In this document: in pieces, positions 26,811 to 37,672 of the stretch
Position numbering within the stretch: the first letter of the stretch is position 1
Layout: the number at the start of each line of letters is the position of its first letter
NCBI GenBank assembly: GCA_023336205.1
Contig: JALQCR010000018.1
Span: forward strand, 1-64,000
DNA: 64,000 nt
Reading direction: 5' to 3'
Origin: Pseudanabaena sp. Salubria-1
GTDB taxonomy: Bacteria > Cyanobacteriota > Cyanobacteriia > Pseudanabaenales > Pseudanabaenaceae
The notes under the pieces: generated by a model
What the model was told of the DNA's origin: nothing
The model's input: the letters and a program-made list of their open reading frames with translations, nothing else
Databases searched by the model: none
Made by a program: the position numbers and the translations under genes

Positions 26811-27263
26811 TTATGTTAAATCATCATCTTCCCAAATTGTATATCTTTGTTCAAAAACCTCATCCCACCTTAAAGCCGTGATTTCTGCTTTCTTGCCCAT
26901 CTCATCCCTAGCATCCTGTTTCGCCGCTACAAAACACTTATCCCAAATCGAATTTAAAAAATCTCTATTCAAACTTGGCATCTCTTGCTGACTTTCCGCA
27001 ATCTCACGTCGCGCCGAACGAATCGAAATTACCCAACTAGCGCTACGTTTTTCAGGTTGGCATTTCCACTTGATGACATGCAACATCAGCCGAGTTAGCT
27101 GACTGCTCACACCCCTCTTTTCCGATCGCCCCATTGACTCCTCTAAACTCTCCAAAAGACTGTAGGCTTCAGTCATCTGTCCCTCTTGCAACAATTGCTT
27201 TGCTTTCACCACTGCTAGATATGGCGACTCAAACACCAGATTATCCCATGTTGTTTTTGCCAT
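26811..27263 (-). CDS. DUF29 family protein
   Basis: A 150-residue helical protein with low similarity to DUF29 (TRLMLHVIKWKCQPEKRSASWVISI, then arginine/glutamate-rich helices). DUF29 is a large cyanobacterial family without a known role. It diverges from chlD. A second, more typical DUF29 protein is encoded at 62041-62499. Confidence 0.75.
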   Translation of the reverse strand: MAKTTWDNLVFESPYLAVVKAKQLLQEGQMTEAYSLLESLEESMGRSEKRGVSSQLTRLMLHVIKWKCQPEKRSASWVISIRSARREIAESQQEMPSLNRDFLNSIWDKCFVAAKQDARDEMGKKAEITALRWDEVFEQRYTIWEDDDLT

Positions 27264-27394
27264 GACTGCTTATATTCTTAACTGAGTGAGCCAGATCTAA
27301 ATCTTAGCTTAGACTACTAAACGCTATAATTGACCCGAAGCTTAAAATTTCATTTCCTAAAACTTTTATATTTTCTAACCTATAACTCGATCGC

Positions 27395-29446
27395 ATGGTC
27401 TTTTCGCCTCCTGTCAACCCAACCATAAACATATCCTACACACCCATCACATTTCCCCTCGCGGCTGTGGTCGGTCAAGAAGCGATTAAAACCGCTTTAC
27501 TGCTAGCAGCGATCGATCCTGCGATCGGTGGCATCGCCCTCGCAGGTAGACGTGGCACAGCCAAATCAGTACTTGCGCGTGGTATTCATGCCCTATTGCC
27601 TCCCATTGAAGTTGCGATCGCCTCTCTAAGTAACTGCGATCCGACTAATCCTGACGAATGGGATGATGCTTTGGTTGAAGCAATGCAGGGAAAAGAACTT
27701 AGCGAAATCGAAACTAAAGTTATTCCTGCGCCATTCATCCAAATTCCATTGGGAATTACTGAAGATCGGCTGATTGGCTCGGTAGACGTGAGTAGGTCGG
27801 TGCGCGAAGGACAGACAGTATTTCAGCCAGGGATTTTAGCAGAAGCTCATCGTGGCGTTCTCTATATTGATGAGATTAATTTACTCGATCCACAGATTTC
27901 TAATTTGTTGCTTTCCGTTCTCTCTACAGGCTATAACCAAGTCGAACGTGAAGGCATTAGCTACCAACATCCTTGTCAACCTTTGCTAATTGCCACCTAT
28001 AACCCTGAAGAAGGTGTTTTAGGCGAGCATCTGATGGATCGGATTGCGATTAATCTTTCGGCTGATGGAGTTCTCTCCCTCGATCAACGAGTGGAAGCAG
28101 TAGATATGGTGTTGGGCTATGCCAATTCCCCTGAAGCATTTTTGAGTAGCTATGACTCGGATATTGATGATCTGCGAACACAGATTATTTTGGCGAGAGA
28201 ATGGCTCACTGATGTGACCATTTCTAGGGCGCAGATTCAGTATCTCGTTGCGGAAGCAGTGCGAGGTGGAGTCCAAGGACATCGTGCTGAGCTATTTGCG
28301 TTGCGGGTAGCTAAGGCAGCAGCAGCTTTGGAAAGTCGGACTCAAGTTAATGCGGATGATTTGCGTCAAGCGGTGGAATTGGTAATAGTACCGCGATCGC
28401 CTCTTTCTCCTGAGCAACAACAACCCGAACAGCAGCAACAGCAGCAAGCACCACCTCCGCCACCTCCCAATCAGGACGAAGGAGAACAGGAGCAGGAGGA
28501 AGATCAAGAGGATCAGGAACAAGAACAAGAGCAGGATGAATCTCCTGAAATTCCTGAAGAGTTTGTCTTTGATCCTGAAGGAGTAATTCTTGATCCAGAA
28601 GTTCTCTTCTTTGCTCAGTCAATGCAGAAACAAGGGCGATCGGGTACACGCAATGTGATCTATTCCCAAGAGCGTGGGCGTTATATCAAGCCAGTTTTAC
28701 CCCAAGGAAAAAGCGATCGCATAGCAGTAGATGCCACACTCCGTGCCTCGGCTCCCTATCAAAAAGCGAGAAGATTGCGCCAACCCCATCGCAAAGTCAT
28801 TGTTGAAGATGTGGATATTAGAGCGAAGAAGCTAGCTCGTAAGGCGGGAGCGCTGACCATTTTCTTGGTAGATGCATCAGGATCGATGGCACTAAATCGG
28901 ATGCAATCGGCTAAGGGCGCAGCTTTACGGATGTTAACCGATAGCTATCAAAACCGCGACCAAATTTCTCTGATTCCCTTTCGCGGTGAAAAAGCAGATG
29001 TATTATTACCCCCAACCCGCTCCATTGAAGCGGCGCGTCGTCGTTTGGATACCATGCCTTGCGGAGGTGGTTCGCCGCTAGCACATGGCTTGACTCAAGC
29101 AGTAAGAGTGGCGATGAACGCGAGACAGTCAGGTGATGTTGGCTCAGTAACAATTGTGGCGATTACTGATGGACGTGGCAATGTGCCACTAGCGCGATCG
29201 ATGGGTGAACCGATTGATCCAGAAAATAAGCCTGATATTAAAGCAGAATTAATCGATATCTGCCGCAAAGTTCGTGCTTTAAATTTAGGGCTATTGGTAA
29301 TTGATACAGAAAATAAATTCGTGTCTACAGGCTTTGCGAAGGAACTTGCCGCCGCAGGTGGGGGGAAGTATTACCATTTACCTAAGGCAACCGATCAGGC
29401 GATCGCAAATGTTGCGCTTAGTGCGATCGCTGATCTGCGTCAATAA
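27395..29446 (+). CDS. chlD: Magnesium chelatase ATPase subunit D
   Basis: Subunit D of the Mg chelatase (with ChlI and ChlH), which inserts Mg2+ into protoporphyrin IX at the start of chlorophyll synthesis. The 683 residues divide into an N-terminal ChlI-like AAA+ domain (about 20-320, GRRGTAKSVLARGI and LYIDEINLLD), an acidic Q/P/E-rich linker (about 340-390) and a C-terminal von Willebrand A domain. The MIDAS motif is DASGSMALNRM (around residue 492). The sequence is of ordinary cyanobacterial type, unlike the DPOR operon. A terminator follows. Confidence 0.96.
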   Translation: MVFSPPVNPTINISYTPITFPLAAVVGQEAIKTALLLAAIDPAIGGIALAGRRGTAKSVLARGIHALLPPIEVAIASLSNCDPTNPDEWDDALVEAMQGKELSEIETKVIPAPFIQIPLGITEDRLIGSVDVSRSVREGQTVFQPGILAEAHRGVLYIDEINLLDPQISNLLLSVLSTGYNQVEREGISYQHPCQPLLIATYNPEEGVLGEHLMDRIAINLSADGVLSLDQRVEAVDMVLGYANSPEAFLSSYDSDIDDLRTQIILAREWLTDVTISRAQIQYLVAEAVRGGVQGHRAELFALRVAKAAAALESRTQVNADDLRQAVELVIVPRSPLSPEQQQPEQQQQQQAPPPPPPNQDEGEQEQEEDQEDQEQEQEQDESPEIPEEFVFDPEGVILDPEVLFFAQSMQKQGRSGTRNVIYSQERGRYIKPVLPQGKSDRIAVDATLRASAPYQKARRLRQPHRKVIVEDVDIRAKKLARKAGALTIFLVDASGSMALNRMQSAKGAALRMLTDSYQNRDQISLIPFRGEKADVLLPPTRSIEAARRRLDTMPCGGGSPLAHGLTQAVRVAMNARQSGDVGSVTIVAITDGRGNVPLARSMGEPIDPENKPDIKAELIDICRKVRALNLGLLVIDTENKFVSTGFAKELAAAGGGKYYHLPKATDQAIANVALSAIADLRQ

Positions 29447-29454
29447 AACCCAAT

Positions 29455-29488
29455 AAAAAAATCGCCCGCTAAGCGGGCGATTTTTTTA
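29455..29488. terminator. Bidirectional terminator between chlD and the SpoIID gene
   Basis: Perfect stem ATCGCCCGC with GCGGGCGAT (loop TAA), flanked by an A-run and T7. It reaches the stop codon of the convergent SpoIID gene. Confidence 0.9.
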
Positions 29489-31096
29489 TTGTCGCGGAGT
29501 GTAATGTTCAGGACGCAATTTCTGTAACTGCGTATTCGTGTAATAAAAGTTGAGAATGCGATCGTAAGACCAGCCCATACGAGCTAAATTATAAGAACCT
29601 GTCTGGCTCATGCCCACGCCATGCCCCAATCCGCCGCCAATAAAAGCATATCCAGTCAACACTTTATCTTGATAAATCGGCTCTAGTTTAAAGAAAGTGC
29701 TATCAGGTGGATCGAAGGCATCGATGATTTCATCTTTTTTGACGAGGATTTTACCAGTATCAGTTGTTACTTCTAATTCCAAAACTCGTCCTGAGGTAGC
29801 TCTTTTTGAGACTTGCAGTTGTTTAATCGCACTAAAATTAGTTGTACTATCTCCAGAGAATCGCAAAAACTTTTTTAAAGAAGTTTGTAATTCTTCTAAT
29901 GAGCCAATTCTTCGCCAACGCAGGTTTTTCCATCCCACCTCATTAAACCCCTGCTGACGTTCTAAAAATGCTATGAGATTTTTATCATCAGAAATATTTG
30001 CTGATCGCTGATTTTCAGGACGATTGGCAAGATCTAGTACCGATTGTAAATAGGGGCGTGGTGTTCCATCCCAAATATCGTTATAGTTTGCGGTAATTCC
30101 ACCCGTCGTTGACGAATAGAGCGCATCGATGACCTTATCGTTATAGGTGAGAACCAAGCCTCTAGTATCAGCGATCGCGCGATCGGCAACTTCAGTAGTA
30201 TCTTCTAAACCTCGATATACTTGGCATTGCGTATCAGCACAAAGTTCGTATTCATCGACTTTAAAGCGATGCAAGCTAGCCAGCACATAAGTACGCGCCA
30301 GAATAGCTTGGGCTTGTACAGACGCATAAGGGGCCTTGTAACCAATTTCATGGGGAACTACACCTCGCACATAAGTTTCTAAAGGAACGTTATTGACTAA
30401 GGTAAAACTCTGATGAGCATTAGGTTGTAATCTCAAACTACCCGCATAAGCTCGATTGCTAATCTCAGCCTTATTCTCTCTTTGATAACTAACTTCGACA
30501 ATACCATTACTGCTACTGACATCAAGGCGATCGCGGTTATACCGAAAATCTCCTACTGTCCATGAAGCGATCTCCTTTTGGGGCAGTATCCGACGATCAA
30601 GCTGCACTGTCAGATTGCCTTGCGATCGCAAAGTATAAAACAACAAATAACGCAATAACATCGAGTCATACATATCGCGCTTTGCCCAGACTTGCCAGCG
30701 TCTCGGTTGAGCAATTTCAGTCTGGATACCTTTCTCGTTCCAATGGAAAGCACTTGCTGCCGCATTTTCAAAACTACGATGATTGCTAAGGACTAACTTC
30801 TCTTCAAGAATTGGCTGCGTTAATTGTTGTGGGGCAATGTCAATGACTAGGCGATCGCTGCTTAAGGTTTGCGTGCTTTTCCCGTCAACAGATGGGAAAG
30901 AAAGGGTCAGTTTGCCCCCTGAGGGAGCCTTTAGCGTAAGACGATCCTGAGGTCTTTCACCAAAACGTTGGACAATACCAATTTTAAGAATAGGATTTGA
31001 TTCTGTTTGAGCTTGTACAAGTTCGCCAGCTGTTAATGTAAACGAACAAATAGTTACAATTACGGTTTGGCGAAAAATCACGAAAGGTTTTAGCAT
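29486..31096 (-). CDS. SpoIID/LytB domain protein, probable peptidoglycan lytic enzyme
   Basis: A 536-residue exported protein. The N-terminal signal peptide is FRQTVIVTICSFTLTAG followed by an AQA-like cleavage region. The SpoIID domain (about residues 215-510) contains VPLETYVRGVVPHEIGY with the conserved Glu, QAQAILARTYVLAS, YSSTTGG and the C-terminal GGGLGHGVGMSQTGSYNLA. In Bacillus, SpoIID is a lytic transglycosylase acting on denuded glycan. A wall-remodelling role in this cyanobacterium is an inference. It is convergent with chlD. Confidence 0.9.
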   Translation of the reverse strand: MLKPFVIFRQTVIVTICSFTLTAGELVQAQTESNPILKIGIVQRFGERPQDRLTLKAPSGGKLTLSFPSVDGKSTQTLSSDRLVIDIAPQQLTQPILEEKLVLSNHRSFENAAASAFHWNEKGIQTEIAQPRRWQVWAKRDMYDSMLLRYLLFYTLRSQGNLTVQLDRRILPQKEIASWTVGDFRYNRDRLDVSSSNGIVEVSYQRENKAEISNRAYAGSLRLQPNAHQSFTLVNNVPLETYVRGVVPHEIGYKAPYASVQAQAILARTYVLASLHRFKVDEYELCADTQCQVYRGLEDTTEVADRAIADTRGLVLTYNDKVIDALYSSTTGGITANYNDIWDGTPRPYLQSVLDLANRPENQRSANISDDKNLIAFLERQQGFNEVGWKNLRWRRIGSLEELQTSLKKFLRFSGDSTTNFSAIKQLQVSKRATSGRVLELEVTTDTGKILVKKDEIIDAFDPPDSTFFKLEPIYQDKVLTGYAFIGGGLGHGVGMSQTGSYNLARMGWSYDRILNFYYTNTQLQKLRPEHYTPRQ

Positions 31097-31179
31097 GTCA
31101 AGCTCAAGATTTCAGAAGGTGTTGTATTTTTTGAAATATATTAGCAATACTACGGGCTAATTTGAGCAAAAATGGAGCC

Positions 31180-32477
31180 CTTAGTGGTGCAGAAAAATCT
31201 GAAAAGCGTTGCTAGGCATAGAATCTCATCATGAGACAAGAGGCAAAAAGGGGCAAGAGATGAGATACTCAAGTTCCTCAACAAAAGATCTTATCCATGC
31301 CCCACCTATATCTTCAGCTACAACAACAATTGCGTCAATGGCTCAAGCCAAAAGATAAGCGACATCTCCAAGGATTTGCGGAGTCTGTAGCTGCGATATT
31401 GCAATCAGGAAGTGCGAGTCTGAGTCATTGGTTGCCCTATTTAAGCCATCGAGAGTGCCAAGCCAGAAGTCAGATGGAAAGACTAAGCTACTTTGTGCAT
31501 AATCCACATATCATCGCCGAGAGATTCTATAACCCATTGGTGAAGCACTTTCTCCAAGCATTTGCAGGAGAATCGTTGGAACTAGCCTTAGACACAAGTA
31601 TGCTGTGGGATAAATTCTGTCTTATAGAAGTATGCTTGATTTGGGGAGGGAGGTCGATTACTCTAGCTCAAGTAGTACTAGAGCATGGCAGCGCTACAGT
31701 TGGCTTTGAACATTATCGTCCCGTCTTAGAACAAGTACGCTCTCTATTGCCGCCACAAAGTACGGTGACCTTGCTTGCCGACCGAGGTTTTGAACATGGG
31801 GAATTAATCCGATGGTTACAGCAAAATCACTGGTCTTGGGCAATTCGCGCAAAGAGCGATCTGCTAGTGACTCTGCCAACAGGTACAACCAAGCGTGTTG
31901 AACAACTGATACCTCCCGCAGAGCAAGCTTATCTAGTTCCCGATGTCACCGTACTCGGTGATGTTAATTGTCATTTAGCGACGGCTAACCTAGACATGGC
32001 TAACGGTTCATGGGCTGTCCTTAGCGATATTCCCCCTTCATTACAGACTTTTGCTCTCTATGGCAAACGCTTTGGTGGAATCGAACCCCATTTTAAAGAC
32101 TATAAGTCGGCGGCTTTTAATGTTGTTAGCTCTCATCTCCGTGATGCTCAAGCTCTTACCTGTTTATTTATGCTCCTTGCCACGGCTAACCTGATTGCTG
32201 TAATTCTTGGCATAATGTTGGTGCGTTTGGGGCAAAGGGCTGCGATTGATTGGCACGATCATCGCGGCTTGAGTTTTCTGCAACTCGGTCTCCGTCAGCT
32301 TCACACTCTTCTTTACCAACAAAAATCTCTTCCTATTTTGCAGATTTTGCCTAGAACTAATCCTCCTCCTGCCTCTGCTTCTATTGCTAAACGCGAAAAG
32401 TTAGATTTTCGTATCGAATTTGCCCGTATTACCATTGTCTCATCTTGAGACTCCCATGAGTTTTCTGCACCACTAAG
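31180..32477 (+). mobile_element. IS4-family insertion sequence (1298 bp)
   Basis: 17-bp perfect terminal inverted repeats (CTTAGTGGTGCAGAAAA), and a 9-bp duplication AATGGAGCC at 31171-31179 and 32478-32486. It landed in the intergenic region upstream of the SpoIID gene, 83 bp from its start codon, so it may have displaced that gene's promoter. Confidence 0.93.
31297..32448 (+). CDS. tnp: IS4-family transposase
   Basis: A 383-residue, apparently intact DDE transposase. The three catalytic blocks are ELALDTSMLWDKF, VTLLADRGFEHGELIRWL and the C-terminal YGKRFGGIEPHFKDYK, which resembles the YREK signature of the family. It fills most of the element between the inverted repeats. Confidence 0.9.
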   Translation: MPHLYLQLQQQLRQWLKPKDKRHLQGFAESVAAILQSGSASLSHWLPYLSHRECQARSQMERLSYFVHNPHIIAERFYNPLVKHFLQAFAGESLELALDTSMLWDKFCLIEVCLIWGGRSITLAQVVLEHGSATVGFEHYRPVLEQVRSLLPPQSTVTLLADRGFEHGELIRWLQQNHWSWAIRAKSDLLVTLPTGTTKRVEQLIPPAEQAYLVPDVTVLGDVNCHLATANLDMANGSWAVLSDIPPSLQTFALYGKRFGGIEPHFKDYKSAAFNVVSSHLRDAQALTCLFMLLATANLIAVILGIMLVRLGQRAAIDWHDHRGLSFLQLGLRQLHTLLYQQKSLPILQILPRTNPPPASASIAKREKLDFRIEFARITIVSS

Positions 32478-32505
32478 AATGGAGCCATAAGAGCAAAGCT
32501 TCTAA

Positions 32506-32572
32506 AAATTAATACACAAAACCTAAAGAGGAGTTGCAGCGCAACTCCTCTTTAGGTTTTGTGTATTAATTT
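32506..32572. repeat. Perfect 32-bp-stem palindrome
   Basis: 32506-32537 pairs perfectly with 32541-32572, leaving the loop AGC. It is the longest perfect palindrome seen in the window. It sits in the 160-bp gap between the IS4 element and the 3' end of the large modular gene, so it can act as its terminator. Confidence 0.9.
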
Positions 32573-32646
32573 CTCCGACTACGGCTATCTTAGCTTTGAA
32601 TTTAAACAATGCGATCGCCTAAGTTACAAAGCGCTAAGATACTCAC

Positions 32647-35600
32647 TTAGAGCACTCGGTTTAATTGAATGTAATCTAGACGAGCATGCTCGCTTGCATT
32701 CTCAAAAGCATTGATCTTGATGGTATCGCCAGGAGTCAAAGCCACCCCAAACGCCACCGTTGGACTGACAAAGGTTTGAGTATTAGCTAGGGGACTACCG
32801 AGATTAGAGGTTAAATTCAGAGTGCCGATAGTGGTCGTCGTACTGGTCTCAAAATCATTGAGTTGTAACGAAAATGAGGCTAGTCCATCATTTTCATCAA
32901 AGGCACCGACAATAATATTGTATGTTCCAGCCGCTTCGTTGAAACCAAAGGTGGCACTGCCCGTTTCATTGTTACTGCCTCCAAAGAAGCTCAGCACCTG
33001 ACCACCAGATGCTACCCCTAAGTTTTCGGTGCGGTAGTTTACGATATTAGTAGCAGCTTCTGCCTGAAGAATAATCGGTGTCAAGAGCACTTCATTATCG
33101 GTAATTGTAACTGTCGCAGTTTTGGCACTACCCAGTACCGCATTAGACCCGCTAGCCCCAGTCAGAGTGACGATGACCGTCTCGGCGGATTCAGGTGCTA
33201 AGTCGTCTACCACCGTGACCGGGATGGTAGCTGTCAGTTGACCCGCTAGAATCATGACTGTTCCGCTTAGGGTAGCGTAGTCGGTTCCCCCTGCTAGGGC
33301 GGTTCCTGCCACACTATAGGAAACAATAGTGTTAGCAGTTGCTGCCTGACTGAGGCTGACGGTGAACAATCCATTGATATTGGGTTCACTAGCCTGAGTC
33401 GTTGCGGCAATAGTGACATTAGGAAGTGTTGGACCCACAGACTCAAAGCGGATAAAGTCGAAACGAGCATGTTCTGTGGCATTTTCGTTGCCTATAACCG
33501 TGAAACTATCGCCATTAACTATATTCACGTTAGTGGCTATAGACCTTTCAATCTTCGTGGTTGCATTAGCCGAAGCATTACCCAAGTTTTGGTTTAACGA
33601 GATACTGCCGATCGATGTGCCATTTTTAGACACTGATAGGGTTGACGTACCATCGTTCTCATCAAAGGTTCCAAGAATGATGTTGTAGTTGCCAGTAGCT
33701 CCTGTAAATGCAAAGGTAGCAGTTCCAGTCTCTCCGTCAGCACCACCTAGCAGACCTAGCATAGATCCTCCTGATGCTACACCATTTGACTCAAGTCGAT
33801 AGCCACTACGTGTGATGATACTTTCTGCTTCGACTGTGATCGTCCCGCCAACTATTCCATCATTATCATTAATATTAACAGTTGCGGAAGTCGTGGCACC
33901 GAGAATTACACCAGAAGCCCCAGTAACACCCGTCAACGAGACGGCAACACTTTCAGCTGATTCAGGATTCAAGTCATCCAACACTGTAATCGGAATAGTA
34001 GCCGACAACTGATTTGCTAAAATCGTCACGGTTCCAGTCAGTGCTGTATAGTCAGAGCCAGCTGTAGCAGTTCCAGTCACACTGTAGTTAACCACAGTGT
34101 TTGTGTTAGAAACCTGACTGAGGCTAACTGTGAACAAACCGTTGATATTGGGCTCACTGGCCTGGGTGGTGGCTGCGATCGTCACATTGATTGGATTCGG
34201 AAGACTAGCAAATTTTAGATAAATTGGTTGTGTGACTGGCCCAATCGGCAAATTTCCATTCGCTGGGTCAATCACACTCGCCACAAACCCCAGTGGCAAC
34301 TCTCCCTCTCCTGCAAAGTTATAGTTTGCAACACCAGAAAAGTTAAACAGTCCTGAGATATTCTGAGGTCCACCAGTCAAAACCACATCAACAGTCTGGA
34401 ACTCAACTGCGTTGTTGGCTGGAAACTCTTTCGTTGCCAATACTGCCAACTGATCTGCCAGAAATTGCGCATAGGGAGTAACTGGCTGAATAAAGCCCTT
34501 GGTCAGCACGACTCGCGCTGTATTACCAGCAGGTCCATTTACGATCACAGTTGGACCACTAGAGCCATAGGTACCAACATTCCCACCGCTCAGACCATTC
34601 ACTGTCAGGGTAACAGGGAGATTAGGAGAATTTTGGGACGCTACACCCTGCGATCCACCCTGATTACCAGCCCCTTGCAGTTGCCCTGTAGCAGTGGTGC
34701 CATCAGTGAAGGTAACTGTGAAGGTAGAACCAATAAGCTCAGCCCCAGAGACCCCACCGACATCCCAGAATGGGCTAGAACCACCGTCCAATGGAGATTT
34801 TGATGTTCCCGCCACTGAGTTTGGATCCATATCGATTGAGAAGCCCACCGTCTCTCCTGAGTTAAACCCACCACTGACGGCAGGATTAAAGGTGAGTAGC
34901 AAACCTCGATATCCAGATGCACCACCAGTACCGATATAAGAGGCTGCACTGGGAGTCACGACACCTGTACCTCCATTGGTATTGATAGTCAGCGGTTTGA
35001 AAGCGCTATCTCCTGCTACCCCAAACGGATCGAAGACGCTATCTGGGTAGAGAGCATTGCTCACATTAATAACTACCTGCGAAATAGTCTTACCACCCGT
35101 ATTGGTGATTTGGAAGGAGTTGTCATTGAAGTTTGAGACTTGAACATTGTTGTCATTGAAGTTAACTTTTAAGGTTGCTTCTCCAACTATTCCATCATTA
35201 TCGGCGATGTTGACGGTTGCGGTTGTTGTGTTACCGAGGACTACACCAGATGTTCCAGTGACACCAGTCAGAGTGACTATGACACTCTCTGTCGATTCAG
35301 GGGTTAAGTTATCAATCACCGTGACCGGAATATTAGCTGACAACTGATTGGCTAAAATTGTCACGCTTCCATTTAAAGCTGTATAGTCACTACCAGCTGT
35401 AGCTGTTCCAGTCACGCTGTAGTTAACCACTGTGTTTGTGGTGGCAACTTGAGAAAGACTGACTGTGAACAAACCGTTGCTAATGGGTTCACCTGCTTGG
35501 GCAGTGGCTGCGATGTTGACTGTGTTGGCTAGCGCTGAAGCAGAACGAATGACAATGCCACTTACCTTTGCTTGGTCAACAGATGTCGTAAATCCAATAT

Positions 35601-36459
35601 CAATGGCATTCGCCGATCCGAAGGTGTTCGGCGAGACGGTATTGGGTACCGTAAAGATAACTGGCTGATTAATGTTGCTTCCGTTCTGAGCAAGAATATC
35701 GAAGTTATCCAGTACCAGTTGACCTTCGACTGAGACATCAAAAACTCGGCTACCAGGAGTAGTCTGAAAAAGTTCGGCAAAATATAGCTCAACAGTATAG
35801 TTGCCTGGTGCAACTGGAATGGAGTAGTTGAATGAGCCAAGCTCTGTTCCTGCATTGCGCTCCGTCTCATAGATAGTGCCGTTAAAGATCGGTTGATCAG
35901 CATCAAATGTTCCATCTGTATAAGTTCCTCCATTGAGGAATGCCGTATCGGCAACAAAGCTAATGCCGTTTTGGATGAGCGATGGTCCACCAGAGTTAAT
36001 GGCTACCACAACGTTGTTACTAGGGGCAGGCACGTCATCATCGACAATGGTGACAGTCGTAGAACCCGTCCCGATCAGCGCATTAGCGCTTACAGAGGTA
36101 ATATTGACGGTAAAGGTTTCATTGCCTTCCACTAGGGTATCCTGCGGAATACTAACAAAGAAAGTGGCATCGGCGGACCCACCTGCAATAGTTGCTGTGC
36201 CTGTATACTTACCAGTCTCTGCCAAAAAGAATCCCGAATGGTTGTAGTCTATTTGTGGGGTAGCCGTCCCTGACACAATTTCATAATTCACTGTGACAGT
36301 CTGAGCAGATGGAATGATTGCGCTAGACAATAGAGATATCTGTACCTGTCCACCCGCCTCGCTGACACTGTAGGGACCACCCACAATGGAAACGGTAGGG
36401 ACGATAAGATCGCTTATCTTAACGATCTCAATACCGTTAACCAGGCAGGGCTGTTTCAA
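32647..36459 (-). pseudogene. C-terminal two-thirds of a giant modular surface protein, cut off by an ISAs1-family element
   Basis: The 1270-residue frame starts at an ATG inside the IS end, but from 36435 onward it continues exactly in frame from the upstream part. Modules in order: Calx-beta (about 20-140), malectin-like (about 149-310, VVVAINSGGPSLIQNG), Calx-beta (about 315-425), an unassigned domain, Calx-beta (about 765-875), a CBM-like domain (VEAESIITRSGYRLES), Calx-beta, and a second CBM-like domain. The repeated TVVNYSVTGTATAGSDYTAL unit marks the Calx-beta repeats. These are Ca2+- and carbohydrate-binding modules of extracellular proteins. The fragment has no export signal of its own. 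Rejoined with 37640-40660 it completes a protein of 2258 residues. Confidence 0.87.
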
Positions 36460-37672
36460 GAAAGGGTAAGAGAGAGTTCAAATTAGCAAAGACCACATAG
36501 CAGGTATTTTGTGGGAAAATTGGTCAATTGCTCCTTTTATTGATTCAAAACCATGAAGCCTAAATACAGAAAGTACCCAAGTCTTGATGATTGACAGATT
36601 AATCGGCGCATTCCCTGCTCTTTGAGGACTTTTATCTTCATCGAATATGACATCTTTTACCCAATGTAGGCGGTTTTCGACCTGCCAATGTCCTCGAATC
36701 ACTTTGGCAATTCGTTCAGATTTTGGCGGTAAAGAACTGAAGTAGTAACTCAATGTGCTGTAAGGCTTGCCATCGCGTTCACCCGAACGAGTTACCCTTA
36801 TCACCGACTGTACATTTTTCCAACGTGAATCAATATTGACGGGTGGTACAAATACTTCCACTAATCTCTGAACTTTGCGTCCTTTTGATGAATCATCCTC
36901 AACCTTGACTTGAATCGGTGTTTCTTTCTCTGTCTGGACTCTAATCGCTTCTTGCAGTTTTGGTTGATTTTTTTTTACTTTGATGATGTAGTCATTGTTG
37001 CTTTCAACTATTGCCTCAACTGTCTTCTTTTGACAGTGTAAAGCGTCCATCGTAAACACATGATTTTCCAAGTTAAGCTGTGACAAAAGTTGTTGAATCA
37101 CACAGATTTCACTCTCTTTTTTATTCTCCATGATTGCGGTTGCTACCACCACACCTTGTTGCTGCGAGAATAGCGATACCATGCTAATAAAGTTCTGTTT
37201 GTTATTGTCAGCATTACTTACGGTATTTCTCAGGCTTTTGCCGTCTCCTGCGATGGCGGCTCCTCCTGCCATGGGCTGTTCTTGCATCCAGCTATTAAAC
37301 GCGTTATTGAGCGCGGCATAGTCTACATCGATCATCATTCGTCTAAGTGTTGAATATGATGGGGCGGTTCCTTGTTTCAGGGCTAGTAGCTTGATGAGAG
37401 TGCGCCGATGTCTCTCTACGAATCTCTCTAATTCTCGGTAGGTTGTGTGTCCACTCATAATTCCCATAATGATGATTAGCAGGATTTGCCATAAATCATC
37501 ACGACTTCCTTTCGCTTCGCGTGGATCTGGCACTTCTTTGAGATAATCAATTATGCTTTTACTCATTTTCTACCTCCTTTGACACTATTGGCTAAAATTA
37601 TCGCTTAAATACTTTGCTTATGACTTCTACCTATCTTTATCAATTTTCTACCATTTCTTGAAACAGCCCTGC
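36445..37672 (-). mobile_element. ISAs1-family insertion sequence (1228 bp)
   Basis: Inverted repeats begin GCAGGGCTGTTTCAAGAAA, extending to about 24 bp with one mismatch. The 9-bp duplication GTTAACCAG is at 36436-36444 and 37673-37681. Excision restores the large modular gene in frame (996 + 1263 codons including the stop). Confidence 0.95.
36478..37566 (-). CDS. tnp: ISAs1-family transposase
   Basis: A 362-residue intact transposase: N-terminal associated domain (LKEVPDPREAKGSRDDLWQI), then DDE residues in AIAGDGKSLRNT, VFTMDALHCQKKTVEAI and GHWQVENRLHWVKDVIFDED. The length is normal for the family. Confidence 0.95.
   Translation of the reverse strand: MSKSIIDYLKEVPDPREAKGSRDDLWQILLIIIMGIMSGHTTYRELERFVERHRRTLIKLLALKQGTAPSYSTLRRMMIDVDYAALNNAFNSWMQEQPMAGGAAIAGDGKSLRNTVSNADNNKQNFISMVSLFSQQQGVVVATAIMENKKESEICVIQQLLSQLNLENHVFTMDALHCQKKTVEAIVESNNDYIIKVKKNQPKLQEAIRVQTEKETPIQVKVEDDSSKGRKVQRLVEVFVPPVNIDSRWKNVQSVIRVTRSGERDGKPYSTLSYYFSSLPPKSERIAKVIRGHWQVENRLHWVKDVIFDEDKSPQRAGNAPINLSIIKTWVLSVFRLHGFESIKGAIDQFSHKIPAMWSLLI

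Noticed and set aside
28292..28649. Minus-strand frames opposite the chlD linker
   Set aside because: Leucine-rich shadows of the Gln/Glu/Pro-rich linker codons.
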